A DNA stretch of 64,000 nucleotides from Janthinobacterium rivuli (GCF_029690045.1 NZ_CP121464.1:372001-436000), one strand, 5' to 3'; positions 1-12,593 are shown, counted from the first letter of the stretch. The notes: a model not told the origin generated them from the letters alone. Numbers and translations are program-made.

Positions 1-101
1 CGCACGGTGGGGAAGTGATGGGCGATGTGTACGCCCAGCTGGGCGGCGGCGCCCGCTTCGACGATCAGGTGCGGCACGGTGCGGAACTGGAAGGCGGACA
101 T
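1..101 (-). CDS. Iron-containing alcohol dehydrogenase / maleylacetate reductase family, N-terminus only
   Basis: Only the first 33 codons are inside the window; the gene runs off the left edge. The ATG (complement of 99-101) has a GGAG ribosome site just upstream. The start of the protein reads MSAFQFRTVPHLIVEAGAAA, which resembles the beta-strand and glycine-rich entry of the iron-dependent alcohol dehydrogenase / maleylacetate reductase fold (family knowledge, not searched). It lies 85 bp downstream of the nuoA-like gene in the same orientation and could be the third gene of a guanidine-controlled transcript, although a parS-like site lies between. A different dehydrogenase-like enzyme is possible because the metal and NAD motifs are outside the window. 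Confidence 0.55.
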   Translation of the reverse strand, partial: MSAFQFRTVPHLIVEAGAAAQLGVHIAHHFPTV

Positions 102-159
102 GCAGGCTCCTGACGATAAGGACAGAAGCCAAGCTTACTCCGCTTTCCCGCCCCGCGCC

Positions 160-175
160 TGTTTCACGTGAAACC
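160..175. promoter_or_regulatory. parS: parS-like centromere site 1
   Basis: TGTTTCACGTGAAACC matches 15 of 16 bases of the widespread chromosomal parS palindrome (TGTTTCACGTGAAACA); only the last base differs. It lies in the 85-bp gap between the alcohol dehydrogenase and nuoA, about 3.8 kb from parA and 4.6 kb from parB. Such sites are where ParB loads and spreads near the origin. Confidence 0.9.
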
Positions 176-186
176 AGAAGCGGGGG

Positions 187-546
187 TTATTCCCACTCCA
201 GCGCGCCTTTCTTCCACTCATAGATTAGTCCGATGGTCAGCACGGCGAGAAAGCCCACGACGGCCCAGAAACCGGCGAGGCCCAGTTCGTTGACATTGGC
301 CGCCCACGGCATCAGGAAGATCACCTCGATATCGAACAGGATGAAGAGGATGGCGACCAGGTAGAAACGGATGTCGAACTTCATGCGCGCGTCGCCGAAT
401 GCCTCGAAGCCGCATTCGTACGGCGACAGTTTTTGCGCATCGGGTTTGTGCGGACCGAGCGTGCGCCCCAGCAGCATGGGCACGATGCCGACGAGGATGC
501 CGATCAGAATGAACAGCAGGACGGGAAAATAGTTTTCGAGGAGCAT
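187..546 (-). CDS. nuoA: NADH-quinone oxidoreductase subunit A (stand-alone nuoA)
   Basis: The 119-residue product has the full NuoA layout: three membrane helices (about 5-27, 62-82 and 88-110) and the conserved loop with [20 protein letters not shown] (residues 43-62) followed by FDIE. NuoA is a membrane-arm subunit of respiratory complex I and normally heads a nuoA-N operon. Here no nuoB follows; the next gene downstream is a dehydrogenase-like gene, and the gene upstream, 10 bp away, is the guanidinium exporter gdx. A GAGGAA ribosome site precedes the ATG. Family membership is clear; whether it works in complex I or is an extra copy cannot be told from this window. Confidence 0.9.
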   Translation of the reverse strand: MLLENYFPVLLFILIGILVGIVPMLLGRTLGPHKPDAQKLSPYECGFEAFGDARMKFDIRFYLVAILFILFDIEVIFLMPWAANVNELGLAGFWAVVGFLAVLTIGLIYEWKKGALEWE

Positions 547-556
547 GGGATTCCTC

Positions 557-877
557 TCAGTGACTGGACGACAGTTTCATCAGCACGATGCCGCACACGA
601 TGAGGACGGCGGCGCACACGCGCATGGTGTTGACTTGCTCGCCCAGAAAGACGATGCCGACGATAAAGGCGCCGACGGCACCGATGCCCGTCCAGATCGT
701 ATAGGCCGTGCCCAGGGGCAGGGTGCGCATGGCCAGCGACAGCAAGCCGAAGCTGGCGATCATCATGACGATGGTAATGACGGAGGGAGTGAGTCTGGTG
801 AAACCCTCGGAGAGTTTCATCGAGTATGCCCACACGACTTCAAACATGCCGGCAATCAGTAAGAGTATCCAGGCCAT
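557..877 (-). CDS. gdx: Guanidinium exporter Gdx (SugE-type small multidrug resistance protein)
   Basis: This 106-residue protein has four membrane helices and is typical in length for the small multidrug resistance family, which works as an antiparallel dimer exchanging substrate for protons. The residues I recall as shaping the guanidinium site of Gdx proteins are all present: E13 and W16 in helix 1, S42 in helix 2, and Y59 and W62 in helix 3. This favours the guanidinium-exporter branch over the EmrE multidrug branch. An AAGGAG ribosome site (883-888) lies 5 bases before the ATG and directly after a guanidine-II riboswitch candidate. The gene is probably co-transcribed with nuoA. Confidence 0.93.
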   Translation of the reverse strand: MAWILLLIAGMFEVVWAYSMKLSEGFTRLTPSVITIVMMIASFGLLSLAMRTLPLGTAYTIWTGIGAVGAFIVGIVFLGEQVNTMRVCAAVLIVCGIVLMKLSSSH

Positions 878-882
878 GGCGG

Positions 883-940
883 CTCCTTATACAGAGCGGG
901 CCGTCCCGGTGTGTTCCCATGATGGGGGAGGCCGTCCTCC
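883..940 (-). promoter_or_regulatory. Guanidine-II (mini-ykkC) riboswitch candidate upstream of gdx
   Basis: Read on the minus strand, two GC-rich hairpins each carry an ACGG tetraloop: GGAGG-ACGG-CCTCC (complement of 927-940) and CGGG-ACGG-CCCG (complement of 897-908). They are separated by 18 nt, and the gdx ribosome site AAGGAG (883-888) begins 8 nt after the second stem. Paired hairpins with ACGR loops before a ribosome site are the hallmark of the guanidine-II class, whose loops kiss when guanidinium binds and release translation. The downstream gene is the cognate exporter, which strongly supports the call. Confidence 0.9.
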
Positions 941-1044
941 TGGATGATCGTCCCGTTGGCCACTGGCGTGACCACGAATGCAGACGATGCGGCAATTGTA
1001 GCAAACATTGTCCAGTGCCGCACCTCCATCCTGGATGCGATTCG

Positions 1045-1060
1045 TGTTCCACGTGAAACA
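1045..1060. promoter_or_regulatory. parS: parS-like centromere site 2
   Basis: TGTTCCACGTGAAACA has one mismatch to the 16-bp parS consensus. It is 885 bp from site 1 and lies between the gdx riboswitch and the mnmG promoter, about 2.9 kb from parA. The pair near parAB is consistent with an origin-proximal ParABS centromere. Confidence 0.9.
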
Positions 1061-1141
1061 GAAAACACCGTTGACTTGCCACTGCTGAGTAAAAATTAAG
1101 CAAAAATTGGCCGTTGCAAGGTTGCGCTTGCAAAAAGACTC

Positions 1142-1147
1142 TATAAT
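1142..1147 (+). promoter_or_regulatory. -10 box of the probable mnmG promoter
   Basis: A perfect TATAAT lies 46 bp before the mnmG ATG. The -35 region is weak (TTGCGC at 1122-1127 is too close at 14 bp). An in-frame upstream ATG at 1107 would lie in front of this element, which is one reason to prefer the start at 1194. Confidence 0.6.
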
Positions 1148-1193
1148 CGGAGCTCTCTTCCCGCATTTTTACTTGCACTGTTACCTATTTATC

Positions 1194-3143
1194 ATGTTAT
1201 TTCCTACAGAATTCGACGTCATCGTTGTCGGTGGTGGTCACGCCGGTACCGAGGCGGCCCTCGCTTCCGCCCGCATGGGGCAGAAGACGCTATTGCTCAC
1301 GCATAATATTGAGACACTGGGCCAGATGTCGTGCAACCCCTCCATCGGCGGCATCGGCAAGGGCCACCTGGTCAAGGAAGTCGATGCCATGGGCGGCGCG
1401 ATGGCGATTGCCACCGACGAGTCCGGCATCCAGTTCCGCATCCTGAACTCTTCGAAAGGCCCGGCAGTTCGCGCCACGCGCGCCCAGGCCGACCGTCTTT
1501 TGTACAAGGCCGCCATCCGTACGCGCCTGGAAAACCAGCCTAACCTGTGGTTGTTCCAGCAAGCCGTTGATGACCTGATCGTCGAAGGCGACCGGGTCGT
1601 TGGCGCCGTGACGCAGATCGGTTTGAAGTTTCTCGCGCGCGCCGTCGTGCTGACGGCCGGTACTTTCCTCGACGGCAAGATCCACGTGGGCTTGAACAAT
1701 TACTCGGCTGGCCGCGCCGGCGACCCACCCTCCATTTCGCTGTCGGCCCGTTTGAAAGAGCTGAAGCTGCCGCAGGGTCGCTTGAAAACGGGCACGCCGC
1801 CGCGCATCGATGGCCGCACGATCGACTTTTCCGTGATGCAAGAACAGCCGGGCGACCTCGATCCCGTGCCCGTGTTTTCCGTGATGGGCAACACGTCCAT
1901 GCACCCGCGTCAGGTGCCGTGCTGGGTCACGCACACGAATAGCCAGACGCATGACATCATCCGTGCCGGCCTCGATCGCAGCCCCATGTACACGGGCGTG
2001 ATCGAGGGCGTCGGCCCCCGCTATTGCCCCTCGATCGAAGACAAGATCCACCGTTTCTCGGGCAAGGAATCGCACCAGATCTTCCTCGAGCCGGAAGGCT
2101 TGACGACGCACGAGTTCTATCCGAACGGCATCTCCACCAGCCTGCCGTTCGACGTGCAGATCGCCCTGGTGCAATCGATGAAGGGCATGGAAAACGCCCA
2201 CATCCTGCGCCCCGGCTACGCCATCGAATACGATTATTTCGACCCGCGCGGCTTGAAGGCGTCGCTGGAAACGAAGGCCGTCGCCGGCCTGTTCTTTGCC
2301 GGCCAGATCAACGGCACCACCGGCTACGAGGAAGCGGCCGCGCAAGGCATGCTGGCGGGCCTGAATGCGGCCTTGCTGACGCAGGACAAGGAAGCCTGGG
2401 TACCGGGCCGCTCCGAGGCTTATCTGGGCGTGCTGGTCGACGATTTGATCACCCAGGGCGTGCAGGAGCCGTACCGCATGTTCACCAGCCGCGCCGAGTA
2501 CCGCCTGAGCCTGCGCGAAGACAATGCCGACATGCGTTTGACGGAAATCGGCCGCGCTTTGGGCTGCGTCGGCGACGCCCAGTGGCAAGCGTTCGAGACC
2601 AAGCGCGAAGCGGTGGCGCGCGAACTCGAGCGCCTGCGTTCCACGTGGGTCAACCCGCGCATCCTGGCGGCTGCGGAATCGGAACGCATCGTTGGCCAAG
2701 CCATCGAGCGCGAGTATTCGCTGGCGGACTTGCTGCGCCGTCCGAACGTCGCCTACGACACCCTGATGAGCATGACGGGCATGGAAGGCCAGGCCCTGGC
2801 CGGCCCCGGTGTGGAGGACCCCGCCGTGCGCGAACAGGTGGAAATCCAGCTCAAATATGCGGGTTACATCGAGCGCCAGAGCAAGGAAATCGAGCGCCAC
2901 GAACACTATGAAAACCTGGCTTTGCCGGAAGGTTTCAATTACCTCGATATCGGCGCGCTGTCGGTCGAAGTGCGGCAAAAACTCGACAAGCAGCGCCCGG
3001 AAACCCTGGGCCAGGCCTCGCGCATTTCCGGCGTGACGCCGGCGGCCATTTCGCTGCTGCTGGTGCACCTGAAAAAGCGCGGCTTTGGTGCAGGTCAGGC
3101 CGAAATACAGACCACCACTTTAAAGGACGAGGTTGTTGAATGA
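1194..3143 (+). CDS. mnmG: tRNA uridine-5-carboxymethylaminomethyl modification enzyme MnmG (GidA)
   Basis: The 649-residue protein has normal MnmG length. With MnmE it installs the carboxymethylaminomethyl group on wobble uridine 34 of certain tRNAs, using FAD and methylene-tetrahydrofolate. The N-terminal FAD-binding GGGHAG motif is at 13-18, followed by the family signature around [12 protein letters not shown] and, later, [16 protein letters not shown]. The ATG at 1194 is chosen because residues before it are not conserved in type and overlap the promoter. No clear Shine-Dalgarno sequence is seen. The stop overlaps rsmG by 4 bp (ATGA), so the two are translationally coupled. Confidence 0.97.
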   Translation: MLFPTEFDVIVVGGGHAGTEAALASARMGQKTLLLTHNIETLGQMSCNPSIGGIGKGHLVKEVDAMGGAMAIATDESGIQFRILNSSKGPAVRATRAQADRLLYKAAIRTRLENQPNLWLFQQAVDDLIVEGDRVVGAVTQIGLKFLARAVVLTAGTFLDGKIHVGLNNYSAGRAGDPPSISLSARLKELKLPQGRLKTGTPPRIDGRTIDFSVMQEQPGDLDPVPVFSVMGNTSMHPRQVPCWVTHTNSQTHDIIRAGLDRSPMYTGVIEGVGPRYCPSIEDKIHRFSGKESHQIFLEPEGLTTHEFYPNGISTSLPFDVQIALVQSMKGMENAHILRPGYAIEYDYFDPRGLKASLETKAVAGLFFAGQINGTTGYEEAAAQGMLAGLNAALLTQDKEAWVPGRSEAYLGVLVDDLITQGVQEPYRMFTSRAEYRLSLREDNADMRLTEIGRALGCVGDAQWQAFETKREAVARELERLRSTWVNPRILAAAESERIVGQAIEREYSLADLLRRPNVAYDTLMSMTGMEGQALAGPGVEDPAVREQVEIQLKYAGYIERQSKEIERHEHYENLALPEGFNYLDIGALSVEVRQKLDKQRPETLGQASRISGVTPAAISLLLVHLKKRGFGAGQAEIQTTTLKDEVVE

Positions 3144-3784
3144 AGCAGTTTGACCGGGCCGCATTGGCCCCTATTTTGAATGAAGGCATCGCCGCGCTGA
3201 GGCTCGACCTGAGCGCGGATCAGACGGAAAAACTGCTCGATTACCTGGCCTTGCTGGCCAAATGGAACAGCGTGTACAACCTGACGTCGGTGCGCGACCC
3301 CCTGCAGATGCTGACCCTGCACGTGCTCGATTCGCTGGCCGCCGTGCCGGCGTTCGCGGACGCCAAGAATGTACTCGACGTGGGCGCCGGCGGCGGCTTG
3401 CCGGGCATGGTTCTGGCCATCGCGCGGCCTGATATTAAAGTGTCGATGATCGACACGGTGCATAAAAAGACGGCATTTTTGACGCAAGTGAAGGCGGAAC
3501 TGGGCTTGAGCAACGTCACCGTGTACACGAAACGGGTGGAACAGCTGGAAGTGCAGCAGAAATTCGACGTGATCACCTCGCGCGCCTTTGCCGACCTATC
3601 CGACTTCGTCAACTGGTCGAATCACGTGCTGGCCGAGGGTGGGCAATTCATCGCCTTGAAAGGGGTGGCACCGCCAGACGAGAGAGAGCGACTGCCGGCG
3701 GACTGGCAAGTGACGCAATTACGAGCGATTCAGGTGCCAGGGCTAAATGCAGAGCGTCATCTGGTATTTATAGCAAGAATTTAA
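3140..3784 (+). CDS. rsmG: 16S rRNA (guanine-N7) methyltransferase RsmG (GidB)
   Basis: The 214-residue enzyme methylates N7 of G527 in the 530 loop of 16S rRNA with S-adenosylmethionine. The Rossmann motif [12 protein letters not shown] is at residues 78-89, and the TSRAF segment downstream is typical of the family. Its start codon lies inside the mnmG stop region, a conserved arrangement in this gene order. It is followed by an AT-rich repeat block and then parA. Confidence 0.96.
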   Translation: MKQFDRAALAPILNEGIAALRLDLSADQTEKLLDYLALLAKWNSVYNLTSVRDPLQMLTLHVLDSLAAVPAFADAKNVLDVGAGGGLPGMVLAIARPDIKVSMIDTVHKKTAFLTQVKAELGLSNVTVYTKRVEQLEVQQKFDVITSRAFADLSDFVNWSNHVLAEGGQFIALKGVAPPDERERLPADWQVTQLRAIQVPGLNAERHLVFIARI

Positions 3785-3800
3785 AAGCCGGAAAATAAAT

Positions 3801-3886
3801 GATATAAACAATTTATACGGTATAAATTATATAAATCATATAAACGATTTATATCGTATAAATGAAATAAACAGTATAAATCGTTT
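3801..3886. repeat. AT-rich tandem and inverted repeats between rsmG and parA
   Basis: Two 27-bp direct repeats (3801-3827 and 3837-3863, 23 of 27 bases identical, 36-bp period) sit in a strikingly AT-rich stretch. Inside are a near-perfect dyad TTTATAC-G-GTATAAA (3812-3826) and a perfect 12-bp inverted repeat, AAACGATTTATA (3842-3853) with TATAAATCGTTT (3875-3886). The composition is unlike the GC-rich surroundings. A role as parA operator, hairpin terminator for rsmG, or easily melted site is possible; nothing in the sequence decides. Confidence 0.85.
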
Positions 3887-3942
3887 CGGCCAGATGCCGG
3901 GGCGCATGATGAAGTTTGCATCTCTTTACAACTAGAAGATAC

Positions 3943-4713
3943 ATGGCCAAAATTTTTTGTGTAGCAAATCAAAAGGGTGGTGTTGGTAAAACCACAACAA
4001 GCGTCAACCTCTCCGCCGGTCTGGCCAAATTGAACCAGCGCGTGCTGCTGGTCGACCTCGACCCGCAGGGCAATGCGACCATGGGCGCCGGCATCAACAA
4101 GGCCGGCCTGAAGGCGTCGACCTATGAAGTCATGCTGGGCGAGTCCGATGTCAAAACGGCACGCCAGCGTTCGGAAGCGGGACGCTTCGACGTCTTGCCG
4201 TCGAACCGCGAACTGGCCGGCGCCGAAGTGGAGATGGTCGAGCTCGACAACCGCGAACGCCGCCTGAAGGATGCGCTGGCCGAAGTGGATAGTGAATATG
4301 ACTTCATCCTGGTAGATTGCCCACCGGCATTATCGATGCTGACCCTGAACGGCCTGTGCGCCGCGCATGGCGTGATCATTCCGATGCAGTGCGAGTACTA
4401 CGCATTGGAAGGCTTGTCCGATCTGGTCAATACCATCAAGAAGGTGCATGCCAACCTGAACCCGGATCTGAAGATCATCGGCTTGCTGCGCGTGATGTTC
4501 GATCCGCGCATGACATTATCGCAACAAGTGTCGGCGCAGCTGGAACAGCATTTCGGCGACAAGGTATTCAATACCATCATCCCGCGCAACGTGCGTCTGG
4601 CCGAAGCGCCATCGTACGGCCTGCCCGGCGTGACCTTCGACCCCAGCTCGAAAGGTGCCCAGGCGTATATCGCCTTCGGCGCCGAGATGGTCGAACGCAT
4701 CAAACATATGTAA
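3943..4713 (+). CDS. parA: Chromosome-partitioning ATPase ParA (Soj)
   Basis: The 256-residue protein is a standard chromosomal ParA. The deviant Walker A motif KGGVGKTT is at residues 11-18 and the Walker B segment ILVDCPPALSML is further on. ParA binds DNA non-specifically as an ATP dimer and moves ParB-parS complexes apart. The start at 3943 (MAKIFCVANQ) matches the family; a longer reading frame from 3916 only adds unconserved residues. parB follows after 64 bp and two parS sites lie upstream. Confidence 0.97.
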   Translation: MAKIFCVANQKGGVGKTTTSVNLSAGLAKLNQRVLLVDLDPQGNATMGAGINKAGLKASTYEVMLGESDVKTARQRSEAGRFDVLPSNRELAGAEVEMVELDNRERRLKDALAEVDSEYDFILVDCPPALSMLTLNGLCAAHGVIIPMQCEYYALEGLSDLVNTIKKVHANLNPDLKIIGLLRVMFDPRMTLSQQVSAQLEQHFGDKVFNTIIPRNVRLAEAPSYGLPGVTFDPSSKGAQAYIAFGAEMVERIKHM

Positions 4714-4777
4714 ACAAGGGGCGAGCGTCTGCACTTTATGATGTAAGCGCTTACTCTGAAAACACGATTAGGACAGC

Positions 4778-5665
4778 ATGGCTACGAAAAAATTAAAAGG
4801 ACTGGGTCGCGGACTCGACGCCCTGTTGGGCGGCGGCGGTGGCGACTTCGCCAGTGCGGACACGCATCAACCGTCGAACTTGCCCGTGTCGCAAATGCAA
4901 GCCGGCAAATACCAGCCGCGCACGCGCATGGACGAGGGGGCTTTGAACGAACTGGCCGCCTCGATCAAGGCGCAAGGGCTGATGCAGCCGATCCTGGTGC
5001 GCCCGATCGGGCAAGACACCTTGAGCGGGCTTGTCAAATATGAAATCATCGCCGGCGAACGCCGTTTCCGCGCGTCGCAACTGGCCGGCCTGACGGAAGT
5101 GCCGGTGCTGGTGCGCGACGTGGACGACCTGGCCGCCGCGGCCATGGCGCTGATCGAGAACATCCAGCGCGAAGACCTCAATCCGCTGGAAGAAGCGCAG
5201 GGCATTCACCGCCTGATCGCCGACTTCAATTTTACGCATGAGCAAGCGGCCACTGCGCTGGGACGTTCGCGCAGCGCCGTGTCGAACCTGTTGCGTTTGA
5301 TGAACCTGGCCAGTCCCGTGCAAACCATGTTGATGGCCGGCGATATCGACATGGGCCATGCGCGCGCGCTGCTGGCCGTCGATGCGGCCAGCCAGATCAC
5401 CCTGGCCAACCAGGTCGTGGCCAAGCGCCTGTCCGTGCGCGAAACGGAAAAGCTCGTGACGCGCACGGTCGAGGAAGCGGCCAACCCGGTCGAGCCGCGT
5501 CAGAAGGAAAAATCGGGCGACATCGCGCGCCTGGAAGAAGAGCTGTCCGATGCGCTGGCCACCCCCGTGGTGTTCAAGATGGGCAACAAGGGCCGTGGCC
5601 AATTGGTGATTGATTTTGCCGATCTTGACGTGCTCGATGGTTTGTTGACCCGCTTGCGTGGTTAA
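4778..5665 (+). CDS. parB: Chromosome-partitioning protein ParB (Spo0J)
   Basis: The 295-residue protein is of usual length. The N-terminal GLGRGLDALLG motif (about 8-18) is the ParA-activating segment. GERRFRA (93-99) and ENIQREDLNP (127-136) are the CTP-binding ParB motifs, a helix-turn-helix lies near 153-175, and the C-terminus is the dimerisation domain. It binds the parS sites at 160 and 1045 and clamps DNA in a CTP-dependent manner (family knowledge). Confidence 0.97.
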   Translation: MATKKLKGLGRGLDALLGGGGGDFASADTHQPSNLPVSQMQAGKYQPRTRMDEGALNELAASIKAQGLMQPILVRPIGQDTLSGLVKYEIIAGERRFRASQLAGLTEVPVLVRDVDDLAAAAMALIENIQREDLNPLEEAQGIHRLIADFNFTHEQAATALGRSRSAVSNLLRLMNLASPVQTMLMAGDIDMGHARALLAVDAASQITLANQVVAKRLSVRETEKLVTRTVEEAANPVEPRQKEKSGDIARLEEELSDALATPVVFKMGNKGRGQLVIDFADLDVLDGLLTRLRG

Positions 5666-5862
5666 ATAGCAAGCTGCAAAGACAGGGGACCTGCGGTGTG
5701 GACAATCCGGCCATGCTTTCCGGATGGACCACGTGATTCCTTGATAACACGGCTGGAAGCGGCCAGACAAGCGGCTTTGCCATATAGTGGTGCAAAAGGC
5801 GGCGAATAGTCGGTAAAGCGTCAGTTTCACGCAGCAATTGCCCTGCTGCGGTGCAGCAACGT

Positions 5863-5892
5863 TTGACTCTATAGATCAAAGCCAACTATAAT
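5863..5892 (+). promoter_or_regulatory. Sigma-70 type promoter of the atp operon
   Basis: TTGACT (5863-5868) and a perfect TATAAT (5887-5892) are 18 bp apart, which is close to ideal. Transcription would begin near 5899, about 36 bases before atpI. It is the best promoter match seen in the left part of the window. Confidence 0.85.
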
Positions 5893-5934
5893 CCCGTGTC
5901 TTTGCGTGTGTAGATTTTTCTGGGAACTTGGCAA

Positions 5935-6303
5935 TTGAGTGATTCACAACAAAGTATTGCCAAGCCAGTCTACAAAGTAGTTGCATTGCAGCTAGCAATC
6001 GCTATCAGCTTTGCCACGGTCACCCTGTTTTTTGGTGGCAATGTCAGAGGCTGGTCCGCCGCATACGGCGGCGCTATCGCAGTCATCGGTAGCCTGGTGT
6101 ATGCCCTGTTGGTGGTTCGCGGTTCTAGCGACGCCAACAAGGCATTCCGGGCGCATTTGCGCGCAGAAGTGGTGAAAATATTTATCACAGCGGTGCTGTT
6201 TATATTGGCACTGGTGTTGTTTCAGTCGGCCGCCTGGTTATGGCTGATCTTGGGTTTCGCGGTGGCAACCTTAGCATACTGGTTTTCATTGCTCGCTGTT
6301 TAA
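5935..6303 (+). CDS. atpI: ATP synthase assembly protein AtpI
   Basis: The 122-residue membrane protein has four hydrophobic helices and the usual position at the head of the atp operon. AtpI helps assemble the c-ring in several bacteria but is not part of the finished enzyme. The best start is TTG at 5935 with no strong ribosome site, so low translation relative to the structural subunits is likely. The promoter at 5863-5892 lies directly upstream. Confidence 0.88.
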   Translation: MSDSQQSIAKPVYKVVALQLAIAISFATVTLFFGGNVRGWSAAYGGAIAVIGSLVYALLVVRGSSDANKAFRAHLRAEVVKIFITAVLFILALVLFQSAAWLWLILGFAVATLAYWFSLLAV

Positions 6304-6333
6304 TCATTGGTTTTGGGGCCTGTTGAGCTCTGA

Positions 6334-7502
<1,169 letters not shown>

Positions 7503-7545
7503 TTCGCTCCAACCCTAGGAGAAACTTTTAGTTAGGAGCAAAGGT

Positions 7546-8016
7546 ATGGACATCAATATGTCGCTCATCGGCCAGATGATCACCTTCGCGGTGTTGGTCT
7601 GGTTCTCGATGAAGTTCGTATTTCCAGCGCTGAACAACGCGCTGGATGAGCGTGCCAAACGAATCGCGGATGGATTGGCTGCGGCCGATCAAGGTCAGGC
7701 TTCGATGGCAGTCGCTGAAAAGCGTGCGCAAGAGGCATTGAACAGTGCACGTGAAGAAGCGTCGCAACGCGTTGCGGACGCTGAAAAGCGCGCGCAGCTG
7801 GTTGCTGAAGAGATCAAGCAAAATGCACAAGCTGAAGCTGCGCGTATCATTGCGCAAGCCCAGTCGGACGCCGAACAGCAACTGTCGAAAGCACGCGAAC
7901 AATTGCGCGCTCAGGTGGCTGACCTGGCTGTCAAGGGTGCCGAGCAGATCTTGAAGCGTGAAGTTAACGCTACGGCTCACGCCGAAATGTTGCAGCGTCT
8001 TGCTGTCGAGCTGTAA
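7546..8016 (+). CDS. atpF: ATP synthase Fo subunit b
   Basis: The 156-residue protein has one N-terminal membrane helix (about 7-27) and then a long charged helix rich in Ala, Glu, Lys and Gln. This is the peripheral stator stalk, which forms a b-dimer. The start [10 protein letters not shown] is typical for betaproteobacteria. The stop is 2 bp before atpH. Confidence 0.96.
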   Translation: MDINMSLIGQMITFAVLVWFSMKFVFPALNNALDERAKRIADGLAAADQGQASMAVAEKRAQEALNSAREEASQRVADAEKRAQLVAEEIKQNAQAEAARIIAQAQSDAEQQLSKAREQLRAQVADLAVKGAEQILKREVNATAHAEMLQRLAVEL

Positions 8017-8018
8017 TC

Positions 8019-8564
8019 ATGGCAGAACTCGCAACCGTCGCCCGTCCCTACGCGGAAGCTTTGTTCCGCGTAGCCCAAGCTGGTAAGGAGTCAAGCAACC
8101 TCGCGGCGTGGTCCGAGCTGGTGTCCGAACTGGCACAGATCGGTAGCCACCCCGAGGTACAGGCGTACGCGCGCAATCCGAAAGTTTCGGAAAGCGACGT
8201 CGCCGCCACCATCCTGTCGTTGTTGAAATCGCCGCTCAATGAGGAAGTGAAAAACTTCGTCACGATGTTGATCGAAAATGGCCGCATCAGCCTGCTGCCG
8301 GAAATCGGCGCGCAATTCCATGCCCTGAAAAATGGCCTGGAAGGTGCGGCTGACGCCGAGATCACGAGCGCTTTCGATCTGAGCGAAGGCCAAACGGCCG
8401 AGCTGGTCGCAACGCTGGAAAAGAAATTCAGTCGTAAGCTCAACCCTGCCGTCACAGTGGATCCATCGCTGCTCGGCGGCGTGCGCGTGGTCGTTGGCGA
8501 CCAAGTGCTCGATACCTCGGTGCGCGCCAAGCTGCAGCAACTGCACGCTGCACTGGTGTCGTAA
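8019..8564 (+). CDS. atpH: ATP synthase F1 subunit delta
   Basis: The 181-residue soluble protein links the b-stalk to the top of the alpha/beta hexamer. The N-terminal helical bundle begins [12 protein letters not shown], and the C-terminal part holds the conserved [13 protein letters not shown] segment. Its length is normal for subunit delta (OSCP family). It lies between atpF and atpA as in most bacteria. Confidence 0.95.
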   Translation: MAELATVARPYAEALFRVAQAGKESSNLAAWSELVSELAQIGSHPEVQAYARNPKVSESDVAATILSLLKSPLNEEVKNFVTMLIENGRISLLPEIGAQFHALKNGLEGAADAEITSAFDLSEGQTAELVATLEKKFSRKLNPAVTVDPSLLGGVRVVVGDQVLDTSVRAKLQQLHAALVS

Positions 8565-8642
8565 GACACGCGCTTCGGCAGGCCAGCTTAGACAGACCCT
8601 TACCCCTCGCGCAAGCTGAGAGAAACACTTTTAGGAGTTAGT

Positions 8643-10184
8643 ATGCAACTCAACCCATCTGAAATCAGCGAGTTGATCAAGAGCCGGATCCAAGGTCTTG
8701 ACGGCGGCGCTGAAGTGCGTAATCAAGGCACGGTTATTTCCGTCGCCGACGGTATCTGCCGCATCCACGGTTTGTCGGACGTGATGCAAGGCGAGATGCT
8801 GGAATTCCCAGGCAACACGTTTGGCCTGGCAATGAATCTGGAACGCGACTCCGTCGGTTCCGTGATTCTGGGTGCCTACGAGCACATCTCCGAAGGCGAC
8901 ACGGTGAAATGCACCGGCCGCATTCTGGAAGTGCCAGTCGGTCCTGAGCTGCTCGGCCGCGTTGTCAACGCGCTGGGCCAGCCGATCGACGGCAAAGGCG
9001 CCATCGAGACCAAACTGACGGCCGCGATTGAAAAAATCGCACCGGGCGTGATCGCCCGTGAATCCGTTTCGCAACCAATGCAAACCGGCCTGAAGTCGAT
9101 CGATGCGATGGTTCCAGTTGGCCGCGGCCAGCGCGAACTGATCATCGGCGACCGTCAAACCGGCAAGTCGGCTGTGGCGATTGATGCGATCATCAATCAA
9201 AAAGGCCAGGGCATGAAATGTATCTACGTCGCGATTGGCCAAAAAGCCTCGTCGATCAAGAACATCGTGCGCTCGCTGGAACAGCACGGCGCGATGGAAT
9301 ACACCATCGTTGTCGCCGCTTCCGCTTCGGAATCGGCCGCCATGCAATACATCTCGCCGTACTCCGGTTGCGCCATGGGCGAATACTTCCGTGACCGCGG
9401 TGAAGATGCACTGATCGTCTACGATGATCTGTCCAAACAAGCTGTTGCATACCGTCAAATCTCGCTGCTGCTGCGCCGTCCACCAGGTCGCGAAGCGTAC
9501 CCAGGCGACGTGTTCTACCTGCACAGCCGCCTGCTGGAACGCGCAGCACGCGTGAACGCCGACTACGTCGAGAAGTTCACCGACGGCGCCGTCAAAGGCA
9601 AGACCGGTTCCCTGACGGCACTGCCGATCATTGAAACGCAAGCTGGCGACGTGTCCGCATTCGTTCCAACCAACGTGATTTCGATTACCGACGGTCAGAT
9701 CTTCCTGGAAACCTCGCTGTTCAACGCCGGTATCCGTCCTGCGATTAACGCCGGTATTTCCGTATCGCGCGTCGGTGGCGCCGCCCAGACCAAGGTCATC
9801 AAAAACCTGTCCGGCGGTATCCGTACCGACTTGGCGCAGTACCGTGAACTGGCCGCGTTTGCGCAGTTCGCTTCGGACCTCGATGAATCGACCCGCAAGC
9901 AGCTGGACCGTGGTGCCCGCGTCACGGAATTGCTCAAGCAAGCCCAATACTCGCCACTGTCGATCTCGCTGATGGCTGTATCGCTGTTCTCGGTGAACAA
10001 AGGCTTCATGGACGACGTGCCAGTCAAGCAAGTGCTGTCGTTCGAAGCTGGTGTCCACGCTTACATGAAGACCAAGCAAGCTGCTCTGCTGGCCAAGATC
10101 GAAGAAACCAAGCAACTCGACAAAGACAGCGAAGCAACTCTGTCGGCGGCCATTGCTGATTTCAAGAAATCCGGCGCATATTAA
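8643..10184 (+). CDS. atpA: ATP synthase F1 subunit alpha
   Basis: The 513-residue subunit carries the non-catalytic nucleotide sites. The Walker A motif GDRQTGKS is at 169-176, and the arginine-finger region [10 protein letters not shown] is in the second half. It alternates with AtpD in the catalytic hexamer. TAGGAG lies just before the start. The 78-bp gap after atpH carries no recognised signal. Confidence 0.98.
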   Translation: MQLNPSEISELIKSRIQGLDGGAEVRNQGTVISVADGICRIHGLSDVMQGEMLEFPGNTFGLAMNLERDSVGSVILGAYEHISEGDTVKCTGRILEVPVGPELLGRVVNALGQPIDGKGAIETKLTAAIEKIAPGVIARESVSQPMQTGLKSIDAMVPVGRGQRELIIGDRQTGKSAVAIDAIINQKGQGMKCIYVAIGQKASSIKNIVRSLEQHGAMEYTIVVAASASESAAMQYISPYSGCAMGEYFRDRGEDALIVYDDLSKQAVAYRQISLLLRRPPGREAYPGDVFYLHSRLLERAARVNADYVEKFTDGAVKGKTGSLTALPIIETQAGDVSAFVPTNVISITDGQIFLETSLFNAGIRPAINAGISVSRVGGAAQTKVIKNLSGGIRTDLAQYRELAAFAQFASDLDESTRKQLDRGARVTELLKQAQYSPLSISLMAVSLFSVNKGFMDDVPVKQVLSFEAGVHAYMKTKQAALLAKIEETKQLDKDSEATLSAAIADFKKSGAY

Positions 10185-10246
10185 GCGGCCAGGCGGCGCC
10201 CACCTTGAGTGAGGCGCCGCCCTACGCGCAGAAGGAGTAAGGACTC

Positions 10247-12552
<2,306 letters not shown>

Positions 12553-12567
12553 GTTAAGTCTGGGCCT

Positions 12568-12593
12568 AACCCCGCCCCTTACAAGGCGGGGTT
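12568..12593 (+). other. Strong hairpin between atpD and atpC
   Basis: A perfect 9-bp stem, AACCCCGCC with GGCGGGGTT, closes an 8-nt loop in the 62-bp atpD-atpC gap. Few T residues follow, so it is unlikely to be an efficient terminator. An RNA stability or partial attenuation element that lowers epsilon synthesis is plausible. Confidence 0.7.

Noticed and set aside
1290..3068. 592-residue open frame on the minus strand across mnmG
   Set aside because: It lies antisense to a well-conserved gene in GC-rich DNA, where long shadow frames are expected; the product shows no recognisable domain and has an arginine/histidine-rich composition typical of shadows.
3781..3972. 63-residue minus-strand frame over the parA upstream repeats
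   Set aside because: Its Leu/Tyr-rich repeats come from the AT-rich DNA repeat; no ribosome site or conserved domain is present.
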